Part shown: positions 35,243-42,386 of the stretch, piece after piece
Numbering within the stretch: the first letter of the stretch is position 1
Layout of the letters: the number at the start of each line of letters is the position of its first letter
DNA from: Thermoflexaceae bacterium
GTDB taxonomy: Bacteria > Chloroflexota > Dehalococcoidia > Tepidiformales > Tepidiformaceae
DNA length: 64,000 nt
Assembly (NCBI GenBank): GCA_015075555.1
Contig: JABTUD010000001.1
Location: forward strand, 992,001 to 1,056,000
Reading direction: 5' to 3'
Notes under the pieces: model-generated
The model's input: the letters and a program-made list of their open reading frames with translations, nothing else
What the model was told of the DNA's origin: nothing
Databases searched by the model: none
Position numbers and translations under genes: made by a program

Positions 35243-36628
35243 CTACTCCTTGCCGCTCCCGTGCCCATTGCCCTGGCCGGGCGGGTCCGAAGGCGGGCCG
35301 TTTCCCGGGTTCTCCCCTCCCTGGCCGGGCGGGTCCGAGGGCGGGCCATTGCCGGGGTTCTCCCCTCCCTGGCCGGGCGGGTCCGAGGGCGGGCCATTGC
35401 CGGGGTTCTCCCCTCCCTGGCCGGGCGGGTCCGAGGGCGGGCCCTTGCCGGGGTTCTCCCCTCCCTGGCCGGGCGGGTCCGAGGGCGGGCCATTGCCGGG
35501 GTTCTCCCCTCCCTGGCCGGGCGGGTCCGAAGGCGGGCCGTTCCCCGGGTTCTCCCCTCCCTGGCCGGGCGGGTCCGAAGGCGGGCCGTTCCCCGGGTTC
35601 TCCCTCCCTGGCCGGGCGGGTCCGAAGGCTCCCGTTCCCGGGTTCCCCCCCTGGCCGGGCGGGTCCGAGGGCCGTTCCCCGGTTCTCCCTCCTGGCCGGG
35701 CGGGTCCGAGGGCGGGCCGTTTCCCGGTTCTCCCTCCCTGGCCGGGCGGGTCCGAAGGCGGGCCGTTCCCCGGGTTCTCCCCTCCCTGGCCGGGCGGGTC
35801 CGAGGGCGGCAAGTCGAAGTCCTGGCCACCTTCTCCTGCGGACGCGCCGGCGGCGGCGCCGCTGGACCCGGCGCTGGCATCGATTGGGGCAGGCGGCGGG
35901 GCGTGGAGACCATCACCAGGCGTGTCCTCAGCGGGCTTGTCCGAAAGCCCGGGGACGAAGAGTGGCGAGTTAGCAGAGGTGACGGTGTGGGTCTGGCCGC
36001 GGGAGGCAAGTTGAACAACCCCGGCTTCCACGTGGACGACTGTCGCCTCGCCGATGGGGACGAAGCGGGCGACGGTGCCGGCCTGGAGGCTTGCCACCCA
36101 ACCACCGCCAGAAACAGAGAGCGGGCGATCGCCCGTCACGACGGTCACGTCCCCGGCCTCGATCCAGAGGACCATGGATTCGCCGGCACCGGAGAAGCGC
36201 ACAACCGCGCCAGGCTCAAGCCCGGCCTGGGCATCTCCCAGCGAAATCCAGGTGGCGGTGCGCGCCTCAATGCGCTGGCCAGCCACCGCGTGGGTAGCGG
36301 CCTGGCCGTTCACCAGGATTTCGCCAGTGGCCTGGGCGGCTGGCTCGGGGGAGGAGGACGTGCGCGAGAGGTGCAACACGGCCTGGTTCGCGGCAATGAT
36401 GGCCGCGGCAATCCCTACCCCGGCAGGGATGCTCACCCACCGCTCGCGCACAAGGCCGGGCATTGAGGGAAGCAGCCGCCGCGAAGGATCCTGTGGGCCG
36501 AGGTTCGACATGATGCGGAGACGAAGGGCATCGCGCCTTTCGGATGTAAGCGGGGCCGGCGCCGCCGCGAAGAGCGCGGCTTCTACAAGCCGGAACTCGA
36601 GGGTCGAATCGGGCCTACGGCGCAGCAT
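35243..36628 (-). CDS. Anti-sigma-like membrane protein with FecR-like domain and Pro/Gly repeat tail
   Basis: 461 residues. N-terminus 'LEFRLVEAALFAAAPAPLTSE' and 'RDALRLRIM' resembles anti-sigma N-domains. One hydrophobic segment at about 70-88 ('VSIPAGVGIAAAIIAANQAV'). A FecR-like beta region follows ('ILVNGQAATHAVAGQRIEA', 'GAVVRFSGAGESMVLWIEAGDVTVVTG', 'VVHVEAGVVQLASRG'). The final 185 residues are tandem 16-residue repeats of the type GENPGNGPPSDPPGQG. The start overlaps the end of the ECF sigma gene by 14 bp, so it is probably its regulator. The repeat tail may span or bind the cell wall. Confidence 0.7.
   Translation of the reverse strand: MLRRRPDSTLEFRLVEAALFAAAPAPLTSERRDALRLRIMSNLGPQDPSRRLLPSMPGLVRERWVSIPAGVGIAAAIIAANQAVLHLSRTSSSPEPAAQATGEILVNGQAATHAVAGQRIEARTATWISLGDAQAGLEPGAVVRFSGAGESMVLWIEAGDVTVVTGDRPLSVSGGGWVASLQAGTVARFVPIGEATVVHVEAGVVQLASRGQTHTVTSANSPLFVPGLSDKPAEDTPGDGLHAPPPAPIDASAGSSGAAAGASAGEGGQDFDLPPSDPPGQGGENPGNGPPSDPPGQGGRTGKRPALGPARPGGRTGERPSDPPGQGGNPGTGAFGPARPGRENPGNGPPSDPPGQGGENPGNGPPSDPPGQGGENPGNGPPSDPPGQGGENPGKGPPSDPPGQGGENPGNGPPSDPPGQGGENPGNGPPSDPPGQGGENPGNGPPSDPPGQGNGHGSGKE
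35273..35810. repeat. 12-copy 48-bp tandem repeat inside the anti-sigma-like gene
   Basis: Copies beginning CTGGCCGGGCGGGTCCGA occur at 35273, 35321, 35369, 35417, 35465, 35513, 35561, 35608, 35651, 35692, 35738 and 35786. Spacings are 48 (six times), 47, 43, 41, 46 and 48. Copies 1-7 are nearly identical and encode GENPGNGPPSDPPGQG. The four short spacings are each out of frame but lose 15 bases in all, so the frame is restored. There are no spacers, so this is not a CRISPR array. Confidence 0.95.
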
Positions 36629-37211
36629 CGTCCATCACCTTTCGCATGCGGCGCAGCGCGCGCAACAGCAAGGCACGCACCGCGCCCTCGCGCTTGCCCA
36701 GGATTGTGGCGATCTCTTCGTGTGACTTGTTGTCGAAGTAGCGGAGCACCACGACCTGCCGCTGGTCGTCGGTTAGTGCGGCGAGCGCACGTGAAACGAG
36801 GCGCCGGGCGCCGTCGGGGTCAACAGGAGACTCGGCAACGGACTCATCGGCGATGTCGTGCTCGTGGAGTTCGAGGAGGCGGCGATTCGTGCGCCAGTGA
36901 TCGCGGATTTCGTTGCGGGCGATGCCGAAGATCCAGCGGCGGAAGCTATCGGACCCGGAGCGGTAGCGCCGCGCAGAGCGCCACGCCTTGAGGAAGACGT
37001 TGGCGATGATGTCTTCGGCGGCGGTGTCGTCGTGGACCTGGGCGCGAACGTAGGCGTAGAGCTCGTCCACCACGAGGTGGTAGATGTGCTCGAAGGAAGC
37101 CCGGTCGCCTGCAGCAGCACGCGTGGCGAGGCGATCGAGCAGCGCCGCGGCCTCGGCCTGCGCTCCCGGCCGGGTCTGGGGCAGGGCGAGCGTATCGTGG
37201 ATCGAACTCAC
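36615..37211 (-). CDS. ECF-type RNA polymerase sigma factor
   Basis: 198 residues. Region 2: 'FEHIYHLVVDELYAYVRAQ', 'AAEDIIANVFLKAWRS' and 'FRRWIFGIARNEIRDHWR'. Region 4: 'LTDDQRQVVVLRYFDNKSHEEIATILGKREGAVRALLLRAL' with core VLRYFDNKSHEEIA. It precedes and overlaps the FecR-like/repeat gene, the expected sigma/anti-sigma arrangement. No target promoter was identified by eye. Confidence 0.9.
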   Translation of the reverse strand: MSSIHDTLALPQTRPGAQAEAAALLDRLATRAAAGDRASFEHIYHLVVDELYAYVRAQVHDDTAAEDIIANVFLKAWRSARRYRSGSDSFRRWIFGIARNEIRDHWRTNRRLLELHEHDIADESVAESPVDPDGARRLVSRALAALTDDQRQVVVLRYFDNKSHEEIATILGKREGAVRALLLRALRRMRKVMDDAAP

Positions 37212-37341
37212 GCCACCGGCTCTCCCGTCATGTGTCTCGCGCTCGTACCCGTCCCATTATCCGCGGCGCCGGCATGCGCAGTCGATTGGAATGCCGTTAG
37301 AGTCTGCGCGCCGAGCAAGTCTACGCTATTCTCAATTGCCG

Positions 37342-37710
37342 ATGCCCGAGCAGTACGCAGCCTCCGACAAGCGCACGGGACTGGAAGTGACGGTGACGGG
37401 TGAGTTCCCGCCGCACCCGGAGGATCGTGTCCGGATCGCGCGCACGTCCCAGCTCTTTACGCGGCTGATGTCGACCATCCTCTCCACCGAGAACGAGACG
37501 CAGCGGCGCGAACGCTTCCTCGCGATTGAGACCCAGCTTGAGATGGCGGATGCCCTGATTCGCGAAGATGTCGACGAGGTACAGCGGCTGATGCGCCAGA
37601 CCATGGAGCGAATGGGCATCAGCCAGGAGCAGCTGGACGAGGTGATGCGGCGCATCATCGACCAGTTGGGACAGGGTGGCGGGCCGGGGCTTCCCGGGCC
37701 GGGGGAGTGA
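37342..37710 (+). CDS. Hypothetical protein, 122 residues
   Basis: Starts MPEQYAASDKRTGLEVTV. No recognised domain. The N-terminal part has a short beta-like stretch ('GLEVTVTGEFPPHPEDRVRIA'), then helices rich in charged residues ('ERFLAIETQLEMADALI', 'EVQRLMRQTMERMGISQEQLDEVMRRII'), and it ends in a Gly/Pro-rich tail. No signal or membrane segment. Codon pattern and the divergence from the ECF sigma gene support coding. The open frame extends upstream to 37084, but that part overlaps the sigma gene. Confidence 0.6.
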   Translation: MPEQYAASDKRTGLEVTVTGEFPPHPEDRVRIARTSQLFTRLMSTILSTENETQRRERFLAIETQLEMADALIREDVDEVQRLMRQTMERMGISQEQLDEVMRRIIDQLGQGGGPGLPGPGE

Positions 37711-37731
37711 CCCGGGAGTGGGCCGCGCTCG

Positions 37732-39165
37732 TTATCGCCGGGCCAGCGCTGGCGTTGCCACAGGCTCAATGGGAGTGAACACGCCAAGACGCTCCTCAAT
37801 GGCCTGGCCAGCGGCAAGGCAGAGGTCTTCGCGGTAGCGCCCACCAATGAGCTGGACGGCCTGTGGTAGACCGTCGGACACCCCCACAGGCAGCACAAGC
37901 GCGGGGAGCCCGAGAAAATTCCCGGTGATGATGAGCGACAGGGACTCCAGGATGGAGCGCACCTCGGCGGCTCCCTTTAGATCGGCGCCGACGACGAATG
38001 GCTGAGCTGTGGCAGCCGGTCCGAGAACCAGCGGGTACCGCTCATGGAACTGCGACCATTCCCGGGCGATTCCCGCACGACGGGAGAAGGCGAGCATGTA
38101 GCCAGCGAAATCGAGTGCACCGGCGGCGCTCGTCGCCTCTGTGGCACATTCAAGGAACTGCAGGGCATCTTTGCCCCCAACTTGCTGGAGGATTGGGAGG
38201 AGGGTTGCCGTCGCCTCGGCGATGACCAGCTTGCCCCAGAGCTCTCGTGCCTCGGCCACCGCCGGCGGGTCCACCTCGTCAACCGTGTAGCCTGCATCGC
38301 GGAGAGCGGCAGCGGCGCTGTTGATTCCCGCCGCGATGGCGGGGTCCACGCCCGTCCCTGCCGGGTCGAAGGTGACGGCCACCCGGCGCGGGGCCTCCGG
38401 GCCCTTGAGTGGGGCCGGCGCCCACCATGGATCGCGTGAATCGGGCCCGGACATGCAGGCGAGCGCGACCTCGAGGTCCCGCACATGGCGAGCCATCGGA
38501 CCCTCCACGGCCATCAGCTGCAGAGCGGCAGTGGGGTCGGCAGGCGCCATGGAAGAGTGGCCGGGTACACGTCCCAGCGTGGGCCTGATCGCGGTGGTGC
38601 CGCAGCACTGTGACGGCCAGCGGAGGGAGCCGCCGAGGTCGTTGCCCATGCCGAGCGGAGTCATGCCGGTGGCAAGCGCAGCGGCCTCACCGCCGCTGGA
38701 CCCGCCGGGTGTGAGTCCAGGGTTCCAGGGGTTCCTGGTTGCGCCGCGAAGCTCGTTGTCGGAGTGCCAGCGAAGGCCGAAGTCGGGCAGGTTGGTTCGG
38801 GCAATCGGGATCGCGCCGGCGGCCCGCACCTGGGCGATGTGGGGGGCATCGACGGCGGACACGGCATCTTTGAGGACGACGATTCCGTTGGTGGTCGCCG
38901 AGCCAGCAAGGTCGATGTTCTCCTTGACCGTGAACGGGACGCCATGGAGCGGGCCCGGGTGGGCGCCGGAGGCAGTCAGGCGGTCCGCGGCATCCGCAGC
39001 CTGGAGAGCTTCCTCGGCGAGGACGACGGTGATGGCGTTGACGGCCGGGTTGACCTGCTGAATGCGAGCGAGGTGTGCCTCGACAGCTTCGCGGCTGCTG
39101 ACCTGCCTCTCGCGAATCAACCGGGCGAGCTCGGTGGCGCCCAGCTTCCAGAGTCCGGATTCCAT
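37732..39165 (-). CDS. Amidase-signature family amidase
   Basis: 477 residues with the Ser-cisSer-Lys machinery of the amidase signature family: Lys in 'VPFTVKENIDLAG' (near residue 80), the Gly/Ser-rich 'PGGSSGGEAAALATGMTPLGMGNDLGGSLR' (seen as GGSSGGEAAALA and GNDLGGSLR near 155-180). The C-terminal region 'LPALVLPVGVSDGLPQAVQLIGGRYRED' fits amidases rather than GatA. Substrate unknown. No gatB or gatC is adjacent, so an aminoacyl-tRNA amidotransferase role is unlikely. Confidence 0.88.
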   Translation of the reverse strand: MESGLWKLGATELARLIRERQVSSREAVEAHLARIQQVNPAVNAITVVLAEEALQAADAADRLTASGAHPGPLHGVPFTVKENIDLAGSATTNGIVVLKDAVSAVDAPHIAQVRAAGAIPIARTNLPDFGLRWHSDNELRGATRNPWNPGLTPGGSSGGEAAALATGMTPLGMGNDLGGSLRWPSQCCGTTAIRPTLGRVPGHSSMAPADPTAALQLMAVEGPMARHVRDLEVALACMSGPDSRDPWWAPAPLKGPEAPRRVAVTFDPAGTGVDPAIAAGINSAAAALRDAGYTVDEVDPPAVAEARELWGKLVIAEATATLLPILQQVGGKDALQFLECATEATSAAGALDFAGYMLAFSRRAGIAREWSQFHERYPLVLGPAATAQPFVVGADLKGAAEVRSILESLSLIITGNFLGLPALVLPVGVSDGLPQAVQLIGGRYREDLCLAAGQAIEERLGVFTPIEPVATPALARR

Positions 39166-39308
39166 AGTTGACCCCCTTGTGACGGTTCAGGCGAGGGGAG
39201 TATAGCGCCCCGAGAAAGGCGATGGCGGCCGCGGGGGCACCAGATTGCCACCTAACCGTCCGGGCGGCCGCCCTTGGTTCTGATGGATGGCGGCCGTTAC
39301 TACACGTA

Positions 39309-39389
39309 GGCGTCCCCCTGACCAAGGGGCGCCCGGCGACATTGTCCTCCCCGTCGCAGGGGGCGCCGAGCCTTGTGGACGGCGCCCCC
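39309..39389. other. Two GC-rich inverted repeats in a 316-bp gene-free gap
   Basis: GGCG-T-CCCC (39309-39317) pairs with GGGGCGCC (39326-39333), and GGGGGCGCC (39359-39367) pairs exactly with GGCGCCCCC (39381-39389), loop 13 bases. They lie between the divergent amidase and EamA genes, where no coding ORF is supported. The second has the same core as the hairpin after flgE. They could be untranslated-region structures or a short repeat family. Confidence 0.5.
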
Positions 39390-39481
39390 AACCCCCACCC
39401 CATGCTGCTCATCCAGGTTCGCCCGATGGCGCGGGCCACCGCGAGCGCCCGTATCCCCGGCGCCGCTTAGACTCCGGGCGA

Positions 39482-40456
39482 ATGGCAACGAAGACTGCTA
39501 CGGAGCCAGGCCCCGGCGCAGGTACGGCGCGAGCCTACGTTCAGCTGCTGATCACGATCACTATCTGGGGCGGGTACTTCGTTGTTGCCAAGAAGGCCGT
39601 GGACGAAGCGAGCCCCCTGGCGCTTGCCACCGGCCGGTACCTGGTTGGCGGGATTGTGCTCGCACTTGTGGCGACACGCCTGGGGCCGTGGCCACGGCCA
39701 GGGCGGCGCGAGCTCCTGATCCTCGTTGTGATGGGGCTGACGTCCGTGTTCGGGTTCAACATCCTTGCGTTCATGGGGCTCGAACTTGCGCCGGCAAGCG
39801 ATGCGGCGCTGGTCATGCCCACCGTGCCCTCACTCTTCGTGATACCGCTGGCGGCGTGGCTGCTGGGCGAACGCCTGGGGCGCTGGCAGATTGCAGGACT
39901 AGGCCTGCTCCTGGCGGGTGAGTTCCTGGTCTTCCGGCGGGCGCTCTTCTCCGAAGGGCTCGGAGGGGAGCGGCTGGCGGGGATTGGCATGTTCGTGGCG
40001 ACGGCGTTCCTGTGGGCGATGTACACCATCTGCACGCGATTCCTGGGCGGGCGCATCGGCCCGGTGCACGCGACGCTCTACAGCGTGGCGATCGGTCTTG
40101 CGCTGCTGGCGCCATTGGGGGCGTGGCCGCTGGGCAGCGCAGTGGCAGAGGGGCCCTCGCCGGGCCTGTGGGGCGCGCTGCTCTACCTGGGGGTGCTCCA
40201 GACAGTCCTTGGGCTGGTGTGGTGGTTCGAGGGCGTCCAGGCGATTGGGGCGTCACGGGCGGCGGTGCTCAACGCCCTTGTACCGGTAGTCGCCCTGGCG
40301 CTGGCGGCGATGTTCCTGGACGAGGTGCCCGGGCCGGAACGTTCGATCGGCGCCGTGATGGTCATTCTTGGCGTTGGCGTGGCCGCCTCGCGGCCGGCGG
40401 TTGGGAAGCCGGAAATGGCGGACGCCGCTGCCCCAACAACCATCCTGGTTGACTGA
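39482..40456 (+). CDS. EamA/DMT-superfamily transporter
   Basis: 324 residues from the ATG at 39482, with about ten hydrophobic helices in two EamA repeats. The first repeat begins 'YVQLLITITIWGGYFVVAKKAVDEASPLALATGRYLVGG' (FVVAKKAVDEASPLALATGR is the typical motif), the second ends 'GASRAAVLNALVPVVALALAAMFLDEVPG' (ASRAAVLNALVPVVA is typical). Probable small-metabolite or drug exporter; substrate unknown. Confidence 0.9.
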   Translation: MATKTATEPGPGAGTARAYVQLLITITIWGGYFVVAKKAVDEASPLALATGRYLVGGIVLALVATRLGPWPRPGRRELLILVVMGLTSVFGFNILAFMGLELAPASDAALVMPTVPSLFVIPLAAWLLGERLGRWQIAGLGLLLAGEFLVFRRALFSEGLGGERLAGIGMFVATAFLWAMYTICTRFLGGRIGPVHATLYSVAIGLALLAPLGAWPLGSAVAEGPSPGLWGALLYLGVLQTVLGLVWWFEGVQAIGASRAAVLNALVPVVALALAAMFLDEVPGPERSIGAVMVILGVGVAASRPAVGKPEMADAAAPTTILVD

Positions 40457-40536
40457 AGTTTGACCTGAGGATTGCCTCCCAACCGGCCCCGTGCCACGAT
40501 ACGCGTGATTTCTACTGGTGGCGGACAGGAGTACAG

Positions 40537-41370
40537 GTGACGTTCGAAGCGGACCAGGAAGGCTTGCCGCAGGTCTGTCCGTATCTCGGGTTGGCAGACG
40601 ATGCGGACTCCCACGCCACATACGCCACGGAAGCGCATCGCTGCTACCGCTTGCCCTCGCCGACCCGCATCGCCGCGGGGCACCAGGAGACGTACTGCCT
40701 CGGCGCGAACCATCCTACCTGTCCCGTCTACCAGGGCGAGGGTGTGCCGCGAACGGCGGCGCCGGCATCTCCACCGGCTCCCCCGGCGCGAGAGCCGGCA
40801 TCGGCAGGCCGCGCACCGAGAGTGGCGGGTCCGGCGCCAGCGAAGGGGCCCGGCCCGAGGCCGCGACCTCCAGGCGACCGGGGGCGAAGACCGCCCGTGG
40901 CAGGATCGCCGCGCCCACGGGCCGGTGGAATCAGCATGCCAGTGGCGACCATCGGGCTCTTTGTGATGGCGGTGGTGGTGATTGGGATCGCGCTGCTTAT
41001 CTCGCAGGCAATCGGGGACGACGATGGCGGTCAGGGCGCCTACGACCCGGGGGTGCTTGCCACCACCGCCGCTCAGAAGACAGCGCAGGCGGCAAAGACG
41101 CCCGCGGGCGATGCAACGAAGACCCCGGGTACCGGCACGCCAGCGACAGCCAGGACGCCCACGACCCCGGGAACTCCAAAGACCACGACCGCCACGACCA
41201 CGGGAACGCCCGGGGCGTCAGGGAAGACGTACAAGGTCGTTGCCGGAGACACCTGCGGAGCGATCGCCACCGCCCACAACATCACCCTGGAACAGCTGTT
41301 GACGTTGAATGGCATGACTGAAGACGACTGCGCCTCCTTGCAGATCGGGCAGGAGCTCAAGCTGCCCTAG
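40537..41370 (+). CDS. Membrane-anchored LysM protein with Cys-rich N-terminal domain
   Basis: 277 residues from a GTG with GGAG ahead. A cytoplasmic N-terminal module carries Cys14, Cys36, Cys54 and Cys62 ('VCPYLGLADDAD', 'HRCYR', 'YCLGANHPTCPVY'), a likely metal or structural site. A Pro/Ala-rich linker leads to one transmembrane helix at about 132-152 ('VATIGLFVMAVVVIGIALLIS'). Outside is a long Thr/Pro-rich stalk and a C-terminal LysM domain ('YKVVAGDTCGAIATAHNITLEQLLTLNG', ending IGQELKLP) for peptidoglycan binding. Role in wall sensing or anchoring is inferred. Confidence 0.82.
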   Translation: MTFEADQEGLPQVCPYLGLADDADSHATYATEAHRCYRLPSPTRIAAGHQETYCLGANHPTCPVYQGEGVPRTAAPASPPAPPAREPASAGRAPRVAGPAPAKGPGPRPRPPGDRGRRPPVAGSPRPRAGGISMPVATIGLFVMAVVVIGIALLISQAIGDDDGGQGAYDPGVLATTAAQKTAQAAKTPAGDATKTPGTGTPATARTPTTPGTPKTTTATTTGTPGASGKTYKVVAGDTCGAIATAHNITLEQLLTLNGMTEDDCASLQIGQELKLP

Positions 41371-41423
41371 CCGGGGCAGAGGGGCCACCGGGTTGAGCCG
41401 GGGCTTGCGCTGTGTGGTAGGAT

Positions 41424-41548
41424 GGGCAGGTCGAATCCCGGCGCCTGCCGGGAACGGGGGAACCAGGACCAGGTTTTCATTGGGGCTAAGCGCATTCTCA
41501 TGCGCCGGTGACTTCCGACACCGAGCCCGACAGCTAACCCCGTAGACT
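41424..41548 (+). promoter_or_regulatory. c-di-AMP riboswitch (ydaO-yuaA type)
   Basis: The conserved blocks of the ydaO-yuaA aptamer appear in order: GTCGAATCC (41430-41438), CGGGAACGGGGGAACCA (41449-41465), TTGGGGCTAAG (41480-41490), then a variable hairpin GGCG/CGCC type arm, and CCGAGCCCGACAGCTAACC (41521-41539) followed by CCGTAG. GTC (41430-41432) and GAC (41545-41547) can close the outer helix. c-di-AMP binding normally turns such genes off. It lies on the plus strand ahead of a small ORF, an unknown gene and otsA. Confidence 0.9.
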
Positions 41549-41552
41549 CGTC

Positions 41553-41617
41553 GGAGGCTCTGGCCTCCCAGGACCGATGGGCGCCCATCATGAGGCGTCC
41601 CGCATCTGAGGAGGGGA
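41553..41617 (+). promoter_or_regulatory. Putative riboswitch expression platform
   Basis: GGAGGC (41553-41558) pairs with GCCTCC (41563-41568). The same CCTCC could instead pair with the Shine-Dalgarno GGAGG at 41610-41614 before the GTG at 41623. The two pairings exclude each other, giving a plausible translation switch. A 14-bp perfect palindrome (41576-41589) lies between. No U-run terminator is present. The pairing is visible; the switching role is inferred. Confidence 0.45.
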
Positions 41618-41622
41618 GATTC

Positions 41623-41820
41623 GTGAGAACGGCTCTTCACTTGCTCCGTGCCGCCAGGGCCCTGGTCCTGCGCGGTCACGCCCATCCGGAAGAACGGCCC
41701 CGGGCGCACGCAGGCGCACCCCCGGAGCGCACGCCGGCAATGGCCGCGTCGCTGACGCGGGAGCTTGCACCCGTGCCGATTCGCCATTCCAATCTCCCTC
41801 CGAGCGGCATACGCGACTGA
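41623..41820 (+). CDS. Small basic protein after the c-di-AMP riboswitch
   Basis: 65 residues from a GTG preceded by GAGGAGGGGA with five-base spacing, the best ribosome site in the region. It starts VRTALHLLRAARALVLRGH and is rich in Arg, Ala and Pro, with no recognised domain. It ends 50 bp before the next gene. It may be a small effector, or a short ORF whose translation transmits riboswitch state to the downstream genes. Coding status is moderately supported by the ribosome site only. Confidence 0.45.
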   Translation: MRTALHLLRAARALVLRGHAHPEERPRAHAGAPPERTPAMAASLTRELAPVPIRHSNLPPSGIRD

Positions 41821-41870
41821 CCGCAGTCACGGAGCCGCATCGGCCGCTTGCGGCCAGAGGAGGTTATGCA

Positions 41871-42386
41871 ATGTCGTTTTCGAGAATCGTCCCGCTTGCA
41901 GTTGACGTACCTGCCAGCCCTGGCGATGCCGGGCGGGACCCGCTCTTCGACAGGTGGGAGGCGCTGAAGGAGGCGCGCGCCGTGCCATTCGACAGCCGCA
42001 ACCCGGCACACTGGCAGGAACGCTTCACCGTGGCGGTAGCCCGCGCCGCTTCGGCGCTTCGTGACCATGTGTACCAGGTGGAGGGCGAGCGCACGCCGCT
42101 GGAATGGGCCCTCAAGGCGCGCGTTGGCGGCCAGGTGATGGTGCGCCAGTTCGCGGAGCATCTGCCACTGAAGCAGAAGGTCGAGCGGGTGCTGAGCGAG
42201 CTGCGAGCCCTGCGCATGGCCGGGCTCCCGCGGGTGATAGACCTGAGCGAACAGATCGTTGAACTGGAGATCGCGGTGGCCAGGCACCACAACCGGCTCA
42301 GGGAGATCCTGAACGGAGCGGAGGAGCCCCTGCTGGCCGCAGCCGGCGCCGGCGCAGGAGCCGCTCTCCCGCGGATGGCCCGATGA
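41871..42386 (+). CDS. Unknown protein coupled to otsA
   Basis: 171 residues from an ATG with GGAGG nine bases ahead. The C-terminal half looks helical: 'VRQFAEHLPLKQKVERVLSELRALRMAG' (QKVERVLSELRALRM) and 'LSEQIVELEIAVARHHNRLREIL'. It ends in an Ala/Gly-rich tail and has no signal or membrane helix. Its stop overlaps the otsA start (ATGA at 42383), so it is co-translated with trehalose-phosphate synthase and probably works with or on it. No family recognised. Confidence 0.65.
   Translation: MSFSRIVPLAVDVPASPGDAGRDPLFDRWEALKEARAVPFDSRNPAHWQERFTVAVARAASALRDHVYQVEGERTPLEWALKARVGGQVMVRQFAEHLPLKQKVERVLSELRALRMAGLPRVIDLSEQIVELEIAVARHHNRLREILNGAEEPLLAAAGAGAGAALPRMAR

Noticed and set aside
35273-35810. 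CRISPR-like regularly spaced repeats
   Set aside because: The 48-bp units are directly tandem with no unique spacers, and they encode an in-frame peptide repeat inside a larger gene.
35147-36466. Long plus-strand ORFs through the repeat array and FecR-like gene
   Set aside because: The 48-bp repeat lacks stops in several frames on both strands; the minus-strand frame alone has the anti-sigma-like N-terminus and the sigma-gene overlap.
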